In this document: one piece after another, positions 31,994-40,631 of the stretch
How positions within the stretch are numbered: position 1 is the first letter of the stretch
Layout: each line of letters opens with the position of its first letter
Source: Amycolatopsis anabasis
GTDB taxonomy: Bacteria; Actinomycetota; Actinomycetes; Mycobacteriales; Pseudonocardiaceae
Assembly (NCBI RefSeq): GCF_009765355.1
Contig: NZ_VTHK01000001.1
Location: 124,001 to 188,000 of the forward strand
DNA: 64,000 nucleotides
Direction: 5' to 3'
The notes under the pieces: generated by a model
What the model saw: the letters and a program-made list of their open reading frames with translations, nothing else
Databases searched by the model: none
Told to the model about the DNA's origin: nothing
Translations under genes and position numbers: made by a program

Positions 31994-32854
31994 ATGGGCG
32001 GCGGGCGTTGGCGCCTGGTTGGTGCGCTGGCGCTCGCCCTGGTGGCGCTGGGTGCCTGCACGAGCACGACCGGTGGCACCGCCCAGCCGCTGCCGCATCC
32101 CGCGTCGGTCGCCGACGACTCCGCGCCGAAGCGGACCGTGCTGCCGCAGGCGGGTCAGTGCGTCCGGGACACCGGCATCGCGCCGCTGCCCTGCACCGAA
32201 CCGCACACCATCGAGATCACCGCGGTCGGCACGCTCGCCGCCGGGCCCGGGGCCGCCTACCCGGAGCCCGCGGCCGTGCTCCGCGCGGAGTTGCCGGGCT
32301 GCTACGCGGTGCTGCCCGGCTACCTGGGCAGCGCCGAGTTCCCGGCGACCTCGCTGGACGCGTGGCTGGGCTGGCCCACCCGCGAGCAGTGGGACCAGGG
32401 CCAGCGCTGGCGGCTGTGCGGGGTGTCCGACCTGGGCCTGGACGGCAAGGCGGCGCCCCGGACCGGATCGTTGCGCGGCGCGTTGAGCGGTGACGGGATG
32501 TTCCGGTTCCAGCTCTGCTCGTCGGCGAAGGCCAGCGGCCCGGCGCTGCGGCGGGTCCCGTGCGACACGCCGCACGTCGCGGAGAGCGTGCCCGGGGTGC
32601 TCAGCCTGGGTGCGCCGGGCGGGGCGCCGCCGTCGGCCGACGCCGTCAACCAGCTCGGCCAGCCGCACTGCAAACCCCGCGTCGACGGTTATCTCGGCAT
32701 CCCGGACGGCCGCGTGGAGGTCTTCTACGCCTGGCGCTGGCCCGGCGCGGAGCAGTACGCGAACGGCAACACGTATCTGGTCTGTTTCGCCGAAACACAG
32801 GTTCCGGTGAATCGCCCATTACGCGGAATCGGCACTGGGCCGTTGCCAAAATGA
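31994..32854 (+). CDS. Lipoprotein with two septum-formation-like domains
   Basis: 286 residues from ATG 31994. The lipobox LVALGAC puts the lipidated Cys at about residue 20. The mature part has two tandem copies of a Cys-rich domain: QCVRDTGIAPLPCTEPHTIE and LCSSAKASGPALRRVPCDTPHVAES, each ending near a second C-x-W-x-P-style block (WLGWPTREQWDQGQRWRLCG; FYAWRWPGAEQYANGNTYLVC). This is the C-x-H pattern of PF13845-type septum-formation proteins found in actinobacteria. Probably outside, membrane-anchored. A GGGGGG sequence lies just upstream. Confidence 0.8.
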   Translation: MGGGRWRLVGALALALVALGACTSTTGGTAQPLPHPASVADDSAPKRTVLPQAGQCVRDTGIAPLPCTEPHTIEITAVGTLAAGPGAAYPEPAAVLRAELPGCYAVLPGYLGSAEFPATSLDAWLGWPTREQWDQGQRWRLCGVSDLGLDGKAAPRTGSLRGALSGDGMFRFQLCSSAKASGPALRRVPCDTPHVAESVPGVLSLGAPGGAPPSADAVNQLGQPHCKPRVDGYLGIPDGRVEVFYAWRWPGAEQYANGNTYLVCFAETQVPVNRPLRGIGTGPLPK

Positions 32855-33006
32855 CACCCAGGCACCCGACCAAGGGCGGTTGCTTCCGGGCTCGGTGGCA
32901 GATATCAAGTACCAGTCGCGAGGGCACCTGCGGCGTTTTGCGAGGTGAGGGGGCTGGAGTCGGGCCCGCCGCGCTTCGAATGCCATTAACCAAAAAGGGG
33001 CAAAGT

Positions 33007-34614
33007 ATGACAAGACTGCGCTATGCGATGGTGATTCCGGCCGTGGCCGGCACCATGCTGGCGGGGTTCACTCCGGCCTTCGCCGCCGGTCCGGCCGGAC
33101 AACCGCTGAACTCCACGAACATCCCGGCGCGCTACGCCGACCAGACGCTCGACTGGCACAAGTGCACCGGTGACGAGCTCCCGGCCCCGCCGCCGCCCGG
33201 GGCCGAAGGCATCGAATGCGCCACCTACCAGTCGCCGCGCAACTGGGACCGCACCGAGGACAAGATCGACCTCACCATCGCGGTCAGCCGCCTCAAGGCG
33301 ACCGGGCAGGCGACCGCCAGCGTCGTCACCAACCCCGGCGGCCCCGGCGCGCCCGGCCGGAGCTTCCCGGCGCGCCTGCGCAACCAGGCCAAGCTGCGGG
33401 CGCACCAGGAGATCGTCGGCTTCGACCCGCGCGGCACCGGCAAGAGCACGAACATCACGTGCGGTGGCGCGATCGGCACCGGCAGCAGCCTGGACCCGCG
33501 GGACCGCAGCCGCCCGAACCTGAACCTGATCCTGGACGCCACCAAGTACGCGGCGAACTCCTGCCAGGCCAAGTCCGGCGAGCTGGGCCCGCTGATCAAC
33601 ACGTACCAGACGGTCAAGGACATCGACCTGCTGCGCGTGCTGCTCAAGCGCGACAAGATCAACTGGGTCGGCTACTCGGCGGGCACCTGGCTGGGCTCGC
33701 ACTACGCGCAGGCGTTCCCGACGCGGGCGGACAAGTTCGTGCTGGACTCGGCGACCGAGTTCACCACGACCTGGCAGAAGTCGTTCGACTGGCAGCCGCT
33801 GGGCTTCGAGCGGCGCTGGCGGCAGGACTTCCTGCCGTGGATGGCGACCTACGACAACAAGTACCACTTCGGCGCCACCGGTGAGGCGGCCCGGCAGACC
33901 TACGAGCAGGTCCGCTACGCGCTGACCCAGAACCCGGTGGAGATCGACGGCAAGAAGCTGTCGGCGAACGAGCTGGACTCGTACATCGCGTCGCAGATCT
34001 ACAGCAAGCGGGCCTTCCCCGGCCTGGCTTCCTACCTGGTCAACGTGCGCACGCTGACCCAGGGCACCGCCCCGGCCGACCAGAAGACCGCCGCCGCGCA
34101 GCAGGTCAAGGCCCGCAAGGCCGACGAGAAGGCGAGCGGCCCGCAGCCGCTGATGGTGCCGAGCGACTACGACGACGCGTACGACGCGAGCTTCTGGACC
34201 ATCCCCTGCAACGAGGGGCCGTGGACCGGGAACCGCTCGAGCGTGATCAAGCAGTCGCAGCGGCTCATCGACCAGGACCTGCCGCTGCTGGGCGCGGGCT
34301 GGCTGATCCAGCCGTGCATCTTCTGGAAGAACCAGCCGAGGCCGCTGCCCGTGCTGGACGGCAAGGGCGTGTCCCCGGTGCTGATCGTGCAGTCGACGCA
34401 CGACCCGGCCACCCCGATCGAGGGCGCCACCCGGGCGCACCAGGCGTTCGCCGGTTCGCGGATGATCACCGTCACCAACGAGGGTGACCACGGCATCTAC
34501 GCCGGCGGGAACGCGGCTGTGGACAAGGTCGTGGAGCAGTACCTGGTCGACGGGATCGTCCCGAACGACCAGAGCCTGCCGGGCATGCCGCTTCCGGTGC
34601 CGCCCGCCAACTAG
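33007..34614 (+). CDS. Secreted S33-family tripeptidyl aminopeptidase-like hydrolase
   Basis: 535 residues. Signal peptide at 1-27 (AGFTPAFA cleavage before AGPAGQ). Oxyanion NPGGPGAPG, nucleophile Ser224 in GYSAGT, Asp466 in THDPATP, His495 in EGDHGIY: the triad of the SlpD/Tap type with a C-terminal TAP-like domain. It removes N-terminal tripeptides or dipeptides from extracellular peptides, by comparison with streptomycete Tap enzymes. AAAAAGGGG ribosome-binding site 5-10 bp before ATG. A GC-rich hairpin follows at 34631. Confidence 0.92.
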   Translation: MTRLRYAMVIPAVAGTMLAGFTPAFAAGPAGQPLNSTNIPARYADQTLDWHKCTGDELPAPPPPGAEGIECATYQSPRNWDRTEDKIDLTIAVSRLKATGQATASVVTNPGGPGAPGRSFPARLRNQAKLRAHQEIVGFDPRGTGKSTNITCGGAIGTGSSLDPRDRSRPNLNLILDATKYAANSCQAKSGELGPLINTYQTVKDIDLLRVLLKRDKINWVGYSAGTWLGSHYAQAFPTRADKFVLDSATEFTTTWQKSFDWQPLGFERRWRQDFLPWMATYDNKYHFGATGEAARQTYEQVRYALTQNPVEIDGKKLSANELDSYIASQIYSKRAFPGLASYLVNVRTLTQGTAPADQKTAAAQQVKARKADEKASGPQPLMVPSDYDDAYDASFWTIPCNEGPWTGNRSSVIKQSQRLIDQDLPLLGAGWLIQPCIFWKNQPRPLPVLDGKGVSPVLIVQSTHDPATPIEGATRAHQAFAGSRMITVTNEGDHGIYAGGNAAVDKVVEQYLVDGIVPNDQSLPGMPLPVPPAN

Positions 34615-34781
34615 GGCGTACGCGGCTGTTGGGCCCCGTCGAGCTCCGGCTCGGCGGGGCCCTCTTCGTGGGCGCCCGGCTCGTCCGGTCCGGCGGACGC
34701 CGATCCGAGGAATTCGGTGAGCACCACGAGCAGCACGGCACCCAGCGCGAGGACCAGCATCGCGGCTGCGGCGAGCAACAT
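34611..34781 (-). CDS. 56-residue single-span membrane protein
   Basis: Too short for usual cut-offs, but with a perfect ribosome-binding site: GAAAGGAGG six bases before the ATG at 34781. Residues 3-23 are a hydrophobic helix (LLAAAAMLVLALGAVLLVVL), then an acidic tail (GPDEPGAHEEGPAEPELDGA). The stop lies over the TAG of the convergent S33 gene and the coding sequence spans the terminator hairpin, which limits the tail's freedom. Small single-span proteins of this sort are often missed; no homologue is known to me. Confidence 0.55.
   Translation of the reverse strand: MLLAAAAMLVLALGAVLLVVLTEFLGSASAGPDEPGAHEEGPAEPELDGAQQPRTP
34631..34662. terminator. Hairpin after the S33 peptidase gene
   Basis: GGGCCCCGTCGAG and CTCGGCGGGGCCC pair over 13 bp with one G-T wobble and a 6-nt loop, followed by CTCTTCG. 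It lies 16 bp after the stop codon. It is also inside the 56-residue gene on the other strand. Confidence 0.7.
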
Positions 34782-34965
34782 TCGGACCTCCTTTCGCCCG
34801 GTCCGCGCGGCGACCGGGTGGCCGCCGTCACTCAGTCAGACGTGGCGACCATGCGGAGCGTTGCGAAACTCCGGATTGCTTTCTGGTTGCGAGCGGTTGG
34901 CCTCCACAGGCTGTGCACAGAGTTGTCCACAGGCTGTGGGCAAGTTGGGTACTACTATTGGCGGC

Positions 34966-35232
34966 ATGGTGCGAGTGCCGCTGACCGAAGCCGAACGCGA
35001 GCGCGGCGAGCGCCTCGGCTCCGCCCTCCGCGCGGCGCGGGGCGAGCGGAGCATGGTGCAGGTGGCCGCCGAGGCCGGGATCTCGGTGGAGACCCTGCGC
35101 AAGATCGAGACCGGGCGCATCCCCACCCCGGCGTTCTTCACGGTCGTCGCCGTCGCCGACGCCGTCGGCCTCCCGCTCGACGCCCTCCGCGACGCCACCT
35201 CGGTCTCCAACGCCCCACCCCTCTCGGCCTGA
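34966..35232 (+). CDS. Xre-family HTH regulator
   Basis: 88 residues. HTH at about 15-65: LGSALRAARGERSMVQVAAEAGISVETLRKIETGRIPTPAFFTVVAVADAVGLPLDAL. The single domain suggests a small repressor. TACTAT at 34953-34958 lies 7 bp before the ATG, so the transcript may be leaderless. The 100 bp upstream has two copies of CCACAGGCTGTG and one perfect DnaA-box-like TTGTCCACA (34923-34931). Downstream, the TetR gene is on the opposite strand. Confidence 0.82.
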   Translation: MVRVPLTEAERERGERLGSALRAARGERSMVQVAAEAGISVETLRKIETGRIPTPAFFTVVAVADAVGLPLDALRDATSVSNAPPLSA

Positions 35233-35298
35233 CCGCGCTTATCCCAAGGGACCGGACAGACCCGTTGTGGATACCTCGGGTCACCCGAAAGTGCGCAC

Positions 35299-35895
35299 CT
35301 AGCGGCGGGGGGTGGCGGCCAAGGCGGCGCGGATCAGGTCGGTGAGGCCGGAGACCGGCACCTTCGGGTCGACCATCCGCTGGATCGCCACCCCGACCGC
35401 GAGGCTCACCAAGCTCCGGGCCAGCGCCTTCGACGGCAGCAGCCCGTCCAGGCCGAGCCGGGGCAGCTGCCGGTCGATCGACTTCGCGATCAGGCCGACC
35501 AGCGAGCGCTGCCGGTCGGCGAGCGCGCCGACCAGGGCGGGCTCCTGCCGCGCCTCCAGCGCGAACTCCAGCTCCACCCGGGGCCAGCCACCGTCCAATG
35601 TGGTCTCCGCCCACTTCTCGAACGCGGTCAGCTTCTCCTCGATGTCGCCTTCCTCGGCGAAGATCTCCGCGACCGCGCTCAGCGTCTCGTCGCGGATCCG
35701 GTCCAGCACGACCAGCGCGAGCGCGCTCTTGCCCTCGAAGTTCGAGTACACCGCGCCGGTGGAGTAGCCCGCTTCCTCGGCGACCTTGGACAGCGAGGTC
35801 GCGAGGTAGCCGTCGCGCAGGAACAGCTCGCGCGCGGTTTCGATCAACCGCTCGCGCGTGCGGGCCTGGCTTTCGGCACGGGTCAGGCGGGGCAT
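35299..35895 (-). CDS. TetR-family regulator
   Basis: 198 residues from ATG 35895; a TTG further upstream would add 8 residues. HTH: RERLIETARELFLRDGYLAT, LSKVAEEAGYSTGAVYSNFEGKSAL. It is divergent from the SDR gene at 35982 across an 86-bp gap that contains TGACAATTCGACA, an imperfect dyad that could be its operator. Probably controls that SDR. Confidence 0.85.
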   Translation of the reverse strand: MPRLTRAESQARTRERLIETARELFLRDGYLATSLSKVAEEAGYSTGAVYSNFEGKSALALVVLDRIRDETLSAVAEIFAEEGDIEEKLTAFEKWAETTLDGGWPRVELEFALEARQEPALVGALADRQRSLVGLIAKSIDRQLPRLGLDGLLPSKALARSLVSLAVGVAIQRMVDPKVPVSGLTDLIRAALAATPRR

Positions 35896-35981
35896 GGGCT
35901 CGATCGTATCCGTTGACAATTCGACACTACCCAGATTACGTTCCTATTCACATAGTGGCGTTATCTCAACTGGGAGGCCCC

Positions 35982-36884
35982 ATGTCCCCGCTGGACCGCG
36001 CACGCCGGGCCGCCTGGCGATCGGCGAACCGCCTGGTCACCATGCATCCCCGGTCGACCCGCGAGGAGCTGGCCCGCGCGGTGCGCGGCCGGACCGTGCT
36101 GGTCACCGGCGCGTCCTTCGGCATCGGCGAGGCGACCGCGCGGCAGCTGGGCGCGGCCGGGGCCACCGTGCTGCTGGTCGCCCGCACCGAGGATCGGCTC
36201 GCCGAGGTGGCCCGCGGCATCACGGCGGCGGGCGGCACGGCGCACGTCCACCCGGTCGACCTGACCGACGGCGACGAGATCGACGGGCTGGTCAAACGGG
36301 TGCTCGACGAGCACGGCCACGTCGACGTGCTGGTCAACAACGCGGGCAAGTCCATCCGGCGCTCCGTCGAACTGTCCTACGACCGGCCGCAGGACTTCGA
36401 GCGCACCATCGGCATCAACTACCTGGCCCCGGTCCGGCTCACCCTCGGCCTGCTGCCGTCGATGCGCGCCCGGCGGTCCGGCCACGTCGTCACGGTGTCC
36501 ACCCAGGGCGTGCGCGGCATGCCCCCGGCCCCGCGCTGGGGCGCCTACCAGGCGTCGAAGGCCGCGCTGGACGTGTGGATGCGCAGCATGGCCCTGGAGG
36601 TCCGCGGGGACGGCATCGCCACCACGAATGTCTACATGGGACTCGTGCGCACCCGGATGAGCGCGCCGACGCCGAGCCTGCGGCGGGTTCCCGCCATGTC
36701 CCCGGACCGCGCCGGCGCGGTGGTGTGCGACGCGATCGTGCGGCGGCCGAAATCCGTGGAACCGTGGTGGACCCCGCTGGCGTCCGCCACCTCGTCCGTC
36801 CTCAGTGGACCGATCGACGCGGTGCTGAGCGCGGCGTTCCGGCGCGGGGAGGACACCTCCAGCGCCCGCGGCGAACGGGACTGA
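35982..36884 (+). CDS. Short-chain dehydrogenase/reductase
   Basis: 300 residues. Rossmann motif TVLVTGASFGIGEATARQL, NNAG in VLVNNAGKSIRR, catalytic S in TVSTQGVRGM and YQASK. GGGAGG ribosome-binding site. The N-terminal 25-residue extension (SPLDRARRAAWRSANRLVTM) is typical of acyl-CoA-reductase-like or lipid-modifying SDR proteins of actinobacteria. Contains one GTCCTCAGTGGAC dyad (36798-36810). Divergent from the TetR gene that probably controls it; substrate unknown. Confidence 0.88.
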   Translation: MSPLDRARRAAWRSANRLVTMHPRSTREELARAVRGRTVLVTGASFGIGEATARQLGAAGATVLLVARTEDRLAEVARGITAAGGTAHVHPVDLTDGDEIDGLVKRVLDEHGHVDVLVNNAGKSIRRSVELSYDRPQDFERTIGINYLAPVRLTLGLLPSMRARRSGHVVTVSTQGVRGMPPAPRWGAYQASKAALDVWMRSMALEVRGDGIATTNVYMGLVRTRMSAPTPSLRRVPAMSPDRAGAVVCDAIVRRPKSVEPWWTPLASATSSVLSGPIDAVLSAAFRRGEDTSSARGERD

Positions 36885-36890
36885 TCCGGC

Positions 36891-37772
36891 TCAGCGCAGG
36901 GCTTCCATGACCGGCGCGAACTTCTCCATGTTGTCCTCGGTCACGTTCAGATAGCTGAACCCGAACCGTTCGCGGCGTTCCCGCAGCCGTTCGGCCATCC
37001 GTTCCGGGGTGCCGAACAGGAACGTGGGCATCTCGTCGATCCGGTCCCCGGCGATGTCGCCCAGGTACGGCCGGGCCTCCTCGAGGAAGGCCTCGCGCTC
37101 GCCGGGGGCCACCAGCCGCAGCACCAGGATGTTGAACTCGGTCTCCTCGGCGCGGTCACCGAGCAGGCCGCGGACGTACTCGACGCGTTCGTCGACCGCG
37201 TCCGCGTCGGCCAGGGCCGGGAACTCGCCGTCGCGGCTCGGGGCGGCGCCGGAGAAGGCGATGATCCGGGCGTGTTCGGCGGCGAGCCGGAGCAGGCGGT
37301 CGCCGCGCCCGGCGAGCAGCAGCGGCGGTCCCGGGTCCTGGCTGGGTCGCGGCTGGTACCCGGGATCGGCGTAAAGGCGCTTCAGCTCGAGGATGGTGCG
37401 TTCCAGGTGGTCCACGCGTTCGCGCGCGGGCGGGAACGGCATCCCCGCCGCTTCGAACTCGGCCCGCACGTATCCCGCGCCGAGGCCGAGTTCGATCCGG
37501 CCGCCGGTGAGCTGGTCGGTCGCGGCCACGTCCCGGGCGAGCAGCGCCGGGTTGTAGAACGGCGCGTTCAGCACGAAGGTGCCCAGGCGCACGCGTTCGG
37601 TGGCCTCGGCCGCGAGCACCAGCGCGGGGAAGGGCGCGGGCATGCCGAGGTGGTCGGCGACCGTGACCACGTCGTAGCCGAGTTCCTCGGCCCGGCGGCA
37701 TTTCGCCACCCATTCTTCGCGGGAGGACGGGACGAGCATGTTGACACCGAAGCGGAACGGGTGCGAGGTCAT
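36891..37772 (-). CDS. LLM-class F420-dependent oxidoreductase
   Basis: 293 residues. Luciferase-like TIM barrel: FRFGVNMLVPSSREEWVAKC, ADHLGMPAPFPALVLAAEAT, RVRLGTFVLNAPFYNPALLARDVAATDQLTGGRIELGLGAGYVRAEF, and the GTPERMAERL end. Very close to the TIGR03621 subfamily. Uses F420 rather than FMN in actinomycetes by family rule; substrate unknown. The 3' end comes within 7 bp of the convergent SDR stop. Confidence 0.87.
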   Translation of the reverse strand: MTSHPFRFGVNMLVPSSREEWVAKCRRAEELGYDVVTVADHLGMPAPFPALVLAAEATERVRLGTFVLNAPFYNPALLARDVAATDQLTGGRIELGLGAGYVRAEFEAAGMPFPPARERVDHLERTILELKRLYADPGYQPRPSQDPGPPLLLAGRGDRLLRLAAEHARIIAFSGAAPSRDGEFPALADADAVDERVEYVRGLLGDRAEETEFNILVLRLVAPGEREAFLEEARPYLGDIAGDRIDEMPTFLFGTPERMAERLRERRERFGFSYLNVTEDNMEKFAPVMEALR

Positions 37773-37817
37773 GATCCATATCTACACCCGGCGCACCCGG
37801 CCGTGCATGATGTTCTG

Positions 37818-38333
37818 GTGCATCCACTCGGGACGCTTCTGTTCGTGTGCAACGGGAACGCGACCCGTTCGGTGCTCGCGGGCCGGTTGGTGGCGGCCGC
37901 GTGCCCGGCGCTGCGGGTGGTCACCGCGGGCACGATCGTCCTCGAAGGACTGCCGATGTCGTTCCGCACCCGGGACGCGCTGATCTCGGTCGGCCTCGAC
38001 CACCACGGCCATTCGCCGACCCAGTTGCGGGCGGATCACGTCGCGGCGGCGGACGTGATCGTCGGCCTGGAAACCGACAACGTCCGGTACGTCCGGCGCC
38101 GCCTGCCCACCGGCGCCGCGAAAGCCGTCACCCTGAAACGCCTGGCCCGCGACCTGCCCGCCGGTCCGGAACCGCTGCGCGATCGGGTCGCCGCGCTGAA
38201 CCCCGCCGCCGCGCACCTCGAACCCTGGGAGGACGTCGACGATCCGGGCGGCCAGGCCGCCGAGGCCTACCTCTCCTGCGCCCAGGAGATCAAAGCGCTC
38301 GTCGACACCCTCGTTCCCCGCCTGATTTCATGA
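37818..38333 (+). CDS. Low-molecular-weight protein-tyrosine-phosphatase-like protein
   Basis: 171 residues from GTG 37818; GTG 37803 is an alternative and neither has a clear ribosome-binding site. The P-loop is LLFVCNGNATRSVLAGRL, i.e. C-x5-R as in LMW-PTPs and arsenate reductases, but with NGNAT in place of the common TGNI(C)R(S)P, so the active-site loop is divergent; Ser follows the Arg as needed. The acid loop would be EPWEDVDDPGG with Asp. Real enzyme activity is uncertain. The TGA stop lies inside the long palindrome at 38326. Confidence 0.72.
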   Translation: MHPLGTLLFVCNGNATRSVLAGRLVAAACPALRVVTAGTIVLEGLPMSFRTRDALISVGLDHHGHSPTQLRADHVAAADVIVGLETDNVRYVRRRLPTGAAKAVTLKRLARDLPAGPEPLRDRVAALNPAAAHLEPWEDVDDPGGQAAEAYLSCAQEIKALVDTLVPRLIS

Positions 38334-38380
38334 GGGGACCCCTCCAGACGAATTCTGTCCGGAGGGGTCCCCTCATGAAA
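38326..38380. repeat. Long palindrome, copy 2 of a two-copy family
   Basis: Perfect 20-bp arms: TTTCATGAGGGGACCCCTCC (38326-38345) and reverse complement (38361-38380), loop of 15 nt with similar sequence to copy 1 at 22091. It overlaps the stop codon of the phosphatase-like gene (TGA 38331-38333) and lies 11 bp before the end of the convergent pckG, so here it can act as a bidirectional terminator. Confidence 0.9.
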
Positions 38381-38391
38381 GCGCGGGCGAG

Positions 38392-40215
38392 TCAGCCGAG
38401 GCGCTGGCGGAGGGCCTCCAGCTCGTCACGCAGCGCGGACGGCACCTTGTCGCCGATCTTCGCGAACCACTCCTCGATCAGCGGCAGCTCCTCGCGCCAC
38501 TCCTCGGGGCGCACCTCGAGCGCGGCCTGGATGTCCTCGATCGGCTCGGTCAGGCCCTCGGTGTCCAGGTCCTCGGCGCGCGGCACGAACCCGACCGGGG
38601 TCTCCACGGCCGACGCCTTGCCCTCGATCCGCTCGATGATCCACTTGAGCACGCGTGAGTTCTCGCCGAATCCCGGCCACAGGAACCGCTTGTCCTCGCC
38701 GCGGCGGAACCAGTTCACGTAGAAGATCTTCGGCAGCTTCGCCGCGTCGGCGTTCTTGCCGAGGTCCAGCCAGTGCTGGAAGTAGTCACCGGCGTGGTAG
38801 CCGAGGAACGGCAGCATGGCCATCGGGTCGCGGCGCACCTCGCCGACCGTGCCGGCCGCGGCCGCGGTCTTCTCCGACGACATGGTCGCGCCCATGAACA
38901 CCCCGTGCTGCCAGTCGCGGGCCTCGTTCACCAGCGGGACCGTGGTCTTGCGGCGGCCGCCGAACAGGATCGCCGAGATCGGCACGCCCTTCGGGTCGTC
39001 CCACTCCGGCGCGAGGATCGGGCACTGCGACATCGGCGTGCAGTACCGCGAGTTCGGGTGCGCGGCCTTCTCCTCGGAATCCGGGGTCCAGTCCTGCTTC
39101 TTCCACGAGGTCGCGTGCGCGGGCGTGTTCTCCATGCCCTCCCACCAGATGTCCCCGTCGTCGGTCAGCGCGACGTTGGTGAACACGGTGTTGCCCTGCT
39201 CGATGGTGCGCATCGCGTTCGGGTTGGTGTGGTAGTCGGTGCCCGGCGCCACGCCGAAGAAGCCGAACTCCGGGTTGACCGCGTAGAGGCGGCCGTCCTC
39301 GCCGAACCGCATCCACGCGATGTCGTCGCCGAGGGTTTCCGCGCGCCAGCCGGGAATCGTCGGCTGCAGCATGGCGAGGTTGGTCTTGCCGCAGGCGCTC
39401 GGGAACGCGGCCGCGACGTAGTACGCCTTGTTCTCCGGGGAGATCAGCTTGAGGATCAGCATGTGCTCGGCGAGCCAGCCCTCGTCGCGCGCGATCACCG
39501 AACCGATGCGCAGCGAGTAGCACTTCTTGCCCAGCAACGAGTTTCCGCCGTAGCCCGAGCCGTAGCTCCAGATCGTGCGGGTCTCCGGGAAGTGCGTGAT
39601 GTACTTGGTGTCGTTGCACGGCCACGGCACGTCCTGCTCGCCCGGCTCCAGCGGCTTGCCGACCGAGTGCAGCGCGGGCACGAAGTCCCGTTCGGTGCCG
39701 TCCTCGGTGACGAACTTGTCCAAAGCGGCCTTACCGGCCCGGGTCATCACCCGCATCGACGCCACCACGTAGGCGAAGTCGGTGATCTCGATGCCGAGCT
39801 TCGGGTTCTCGTCGCCGAGCGGTCCCATGCAGAACGGGATGACGTACATGGTGCGACCGCGCATACAGCCCCGGTAGAGCTCGGTCATGGTCGCCTTCAT
39901 CTCGACCGGGTCCATCCAGTGGTTGGTCGGCCCGGCGTCCTCCTCCTTTTCGGAGCAGATGAAGGTGCGCTCCTCGACCCGCGCGACGTCGCTCGGGTCC
40001 GAGGCGGCCCAGTAGGAGTTCGGCTTCGACTTCAGCGGCACGAACGTGCCGGCTTCGACGAGTTCGGCGTTGATCCGTGCGGCTTCTTCGTCGGAGCCGT
40101 CCACCCACACCACTCGGTCCGGGGTGGTCAGCTCAGCGACCTCCCGCACCCAGGACAGCACGCCACTGTGCGAGGTCGGCGCTTTGTCCAGTCCGGGGAT
40201 GGCTACTGCAGTCAT
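38392..40215 (-). CDS. pckG: Phosphoenolpyruvate carboxykinase (GTP)
   Basis: 607 residues, full length for the GTP enzyme. Decarboxylates and phosphorylates oxaloacetate to PEP for gluconeogenesis. Landmarks: [23 protein letters not shown] with Cys275 and Lys277 (kinase-1a), [34 protein letters not shown] (kinase-2, Mn site), [14 protein letters not shown], and [41 protein letters not shown] ribosome-binding site next to ATG 40215. A long leader with two hairpins precedes it. Confidence 0.97.
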   Translation of the reverse strand: MTAVAIPGLDKAPTSHSGVLSWVREVAELTTPDRVVWVDGSDEEAARINAELVEAGTFVPLKSKPNSYWAASDPSDVARVEERTFICSEKEEDAGPTNHWMDPVEMKATMTELYRGCMRGRTMYVIPFCMGPLGDENPKLGIEITDFAYVVASMRVMTRAGKAALDKFVTEDGTERDFVPALHSVGKPLEPGEQDVPWPCNDTKYITHFPETRTIWSYGSGYGGNSLLGKKCYSLRIGSVIARDEGWLAEHMLILKLISPENKAYYVAAAFPSACGKTNLAMLQPTIPGWRAETLGDDIAWMRFGEDGRLYAVNPEFGFFGVAPGTDYHTNPNAMRTIEQGNTVFTNVALTDDGDIWWEGMENTPAHATSWKKQDWTPDSEEKAAHPNSRYCTPMSQCPILAPEWDDPKGVPISAILFGGRRKTTVPLVNEARDWQHGVFMGATMSSEKTAAAAGTVGEVRRDPMAMLPFLGYHAGDYFQHWLDLGKNADAAKLPKIFYVNWFRRGEDKRFLWPGFGENSRVLKWIIERIEGKASAVETPVGFVPRAEDLDTEGLTEPIEDIQAALEVRPEEWREELPLIEEWFAKIGDKVPSALRDELEALRQRLG

Positions 40216-40579
40216 CTCTTCTCCTTGACTCCGACGACAAGAGCCCACACCGAACGACGTTGTCCGGATGCGGGCTCCTTTGCCGGCGACCGAATGGCTT
40301 CGCACACCGGCTGCGAACCGGTGTGCAGATTTTGGGATTCTCCGAGAGTAGCCGGGTGACCGGCAGGTAACCGAGGGCTGGCCTGTCGGTTCTCTCACAG
40401 GAACGATAAGGGAATCGATTCAGATCTTGCTGAATCGGGCCAGAGAGAAAGACTTTCCTGTTCGGCGACTTGGACAATCCGGCGATACGTCCCCGCGGCG
40501 GCGTTTTCCGATCCGGAAATGAGCGCGACTCGCCGCCGAATTGTGACGCCCGTCTCCCACCAATGGGGCAACGAAAACA
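40216..40579 (-). promoter_or_regulatory. pckG leader/promoter region with two hairpins
   Basis: 364 bp upstream of pckG. 40241-40277: GAGCCC and GGGCTC arms with an imperfect inner stem CGAACGAC/GTTGTCCG, only 26 nt from the start codon. 40302-40326: perfect 9-bp GCACACCGG/CCGGTGTGC hairpin. GC content falls in 40395-40480, where the promoter probably lies. No known riboswitch consensus was recognised. Confidence 0.5.
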
Positions 40580-40612
40580 AAGGCCCGGCACGGGGAAGCC
40601 GTGCCGGGCCTT
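40580..40612. terminator. Terminator hairpin of the DUF6802-type gene
   Basis: AAGGCCCGGCACGG and CCGTGCCGGGCCTT, a perfect 14-bp stem with a 5-nt loop, followed on the minus strand by TTGTTTTCG, a genuine T-rich tail. It lies 20 bp after the stop of the 40632-41333 gene. Confidence 0.85.
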
Positions 40613-40631
40613 CGGGAATTCGGAGCGCGGA

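Noticed and set aside
34923..34931. DnaA box near repeated CCACAGGCTGTG as a possible replication origin.
   Set aside because: Only one exact box, no AT-rich unwinding element, no dnaA/dnaN nearby.
35895..35981. TGACAATTCGACA as a firm TetR operator.
   Set aside because: Only 9 of 13 positions are symmetric; mentioned as possible but not listed as a feature.
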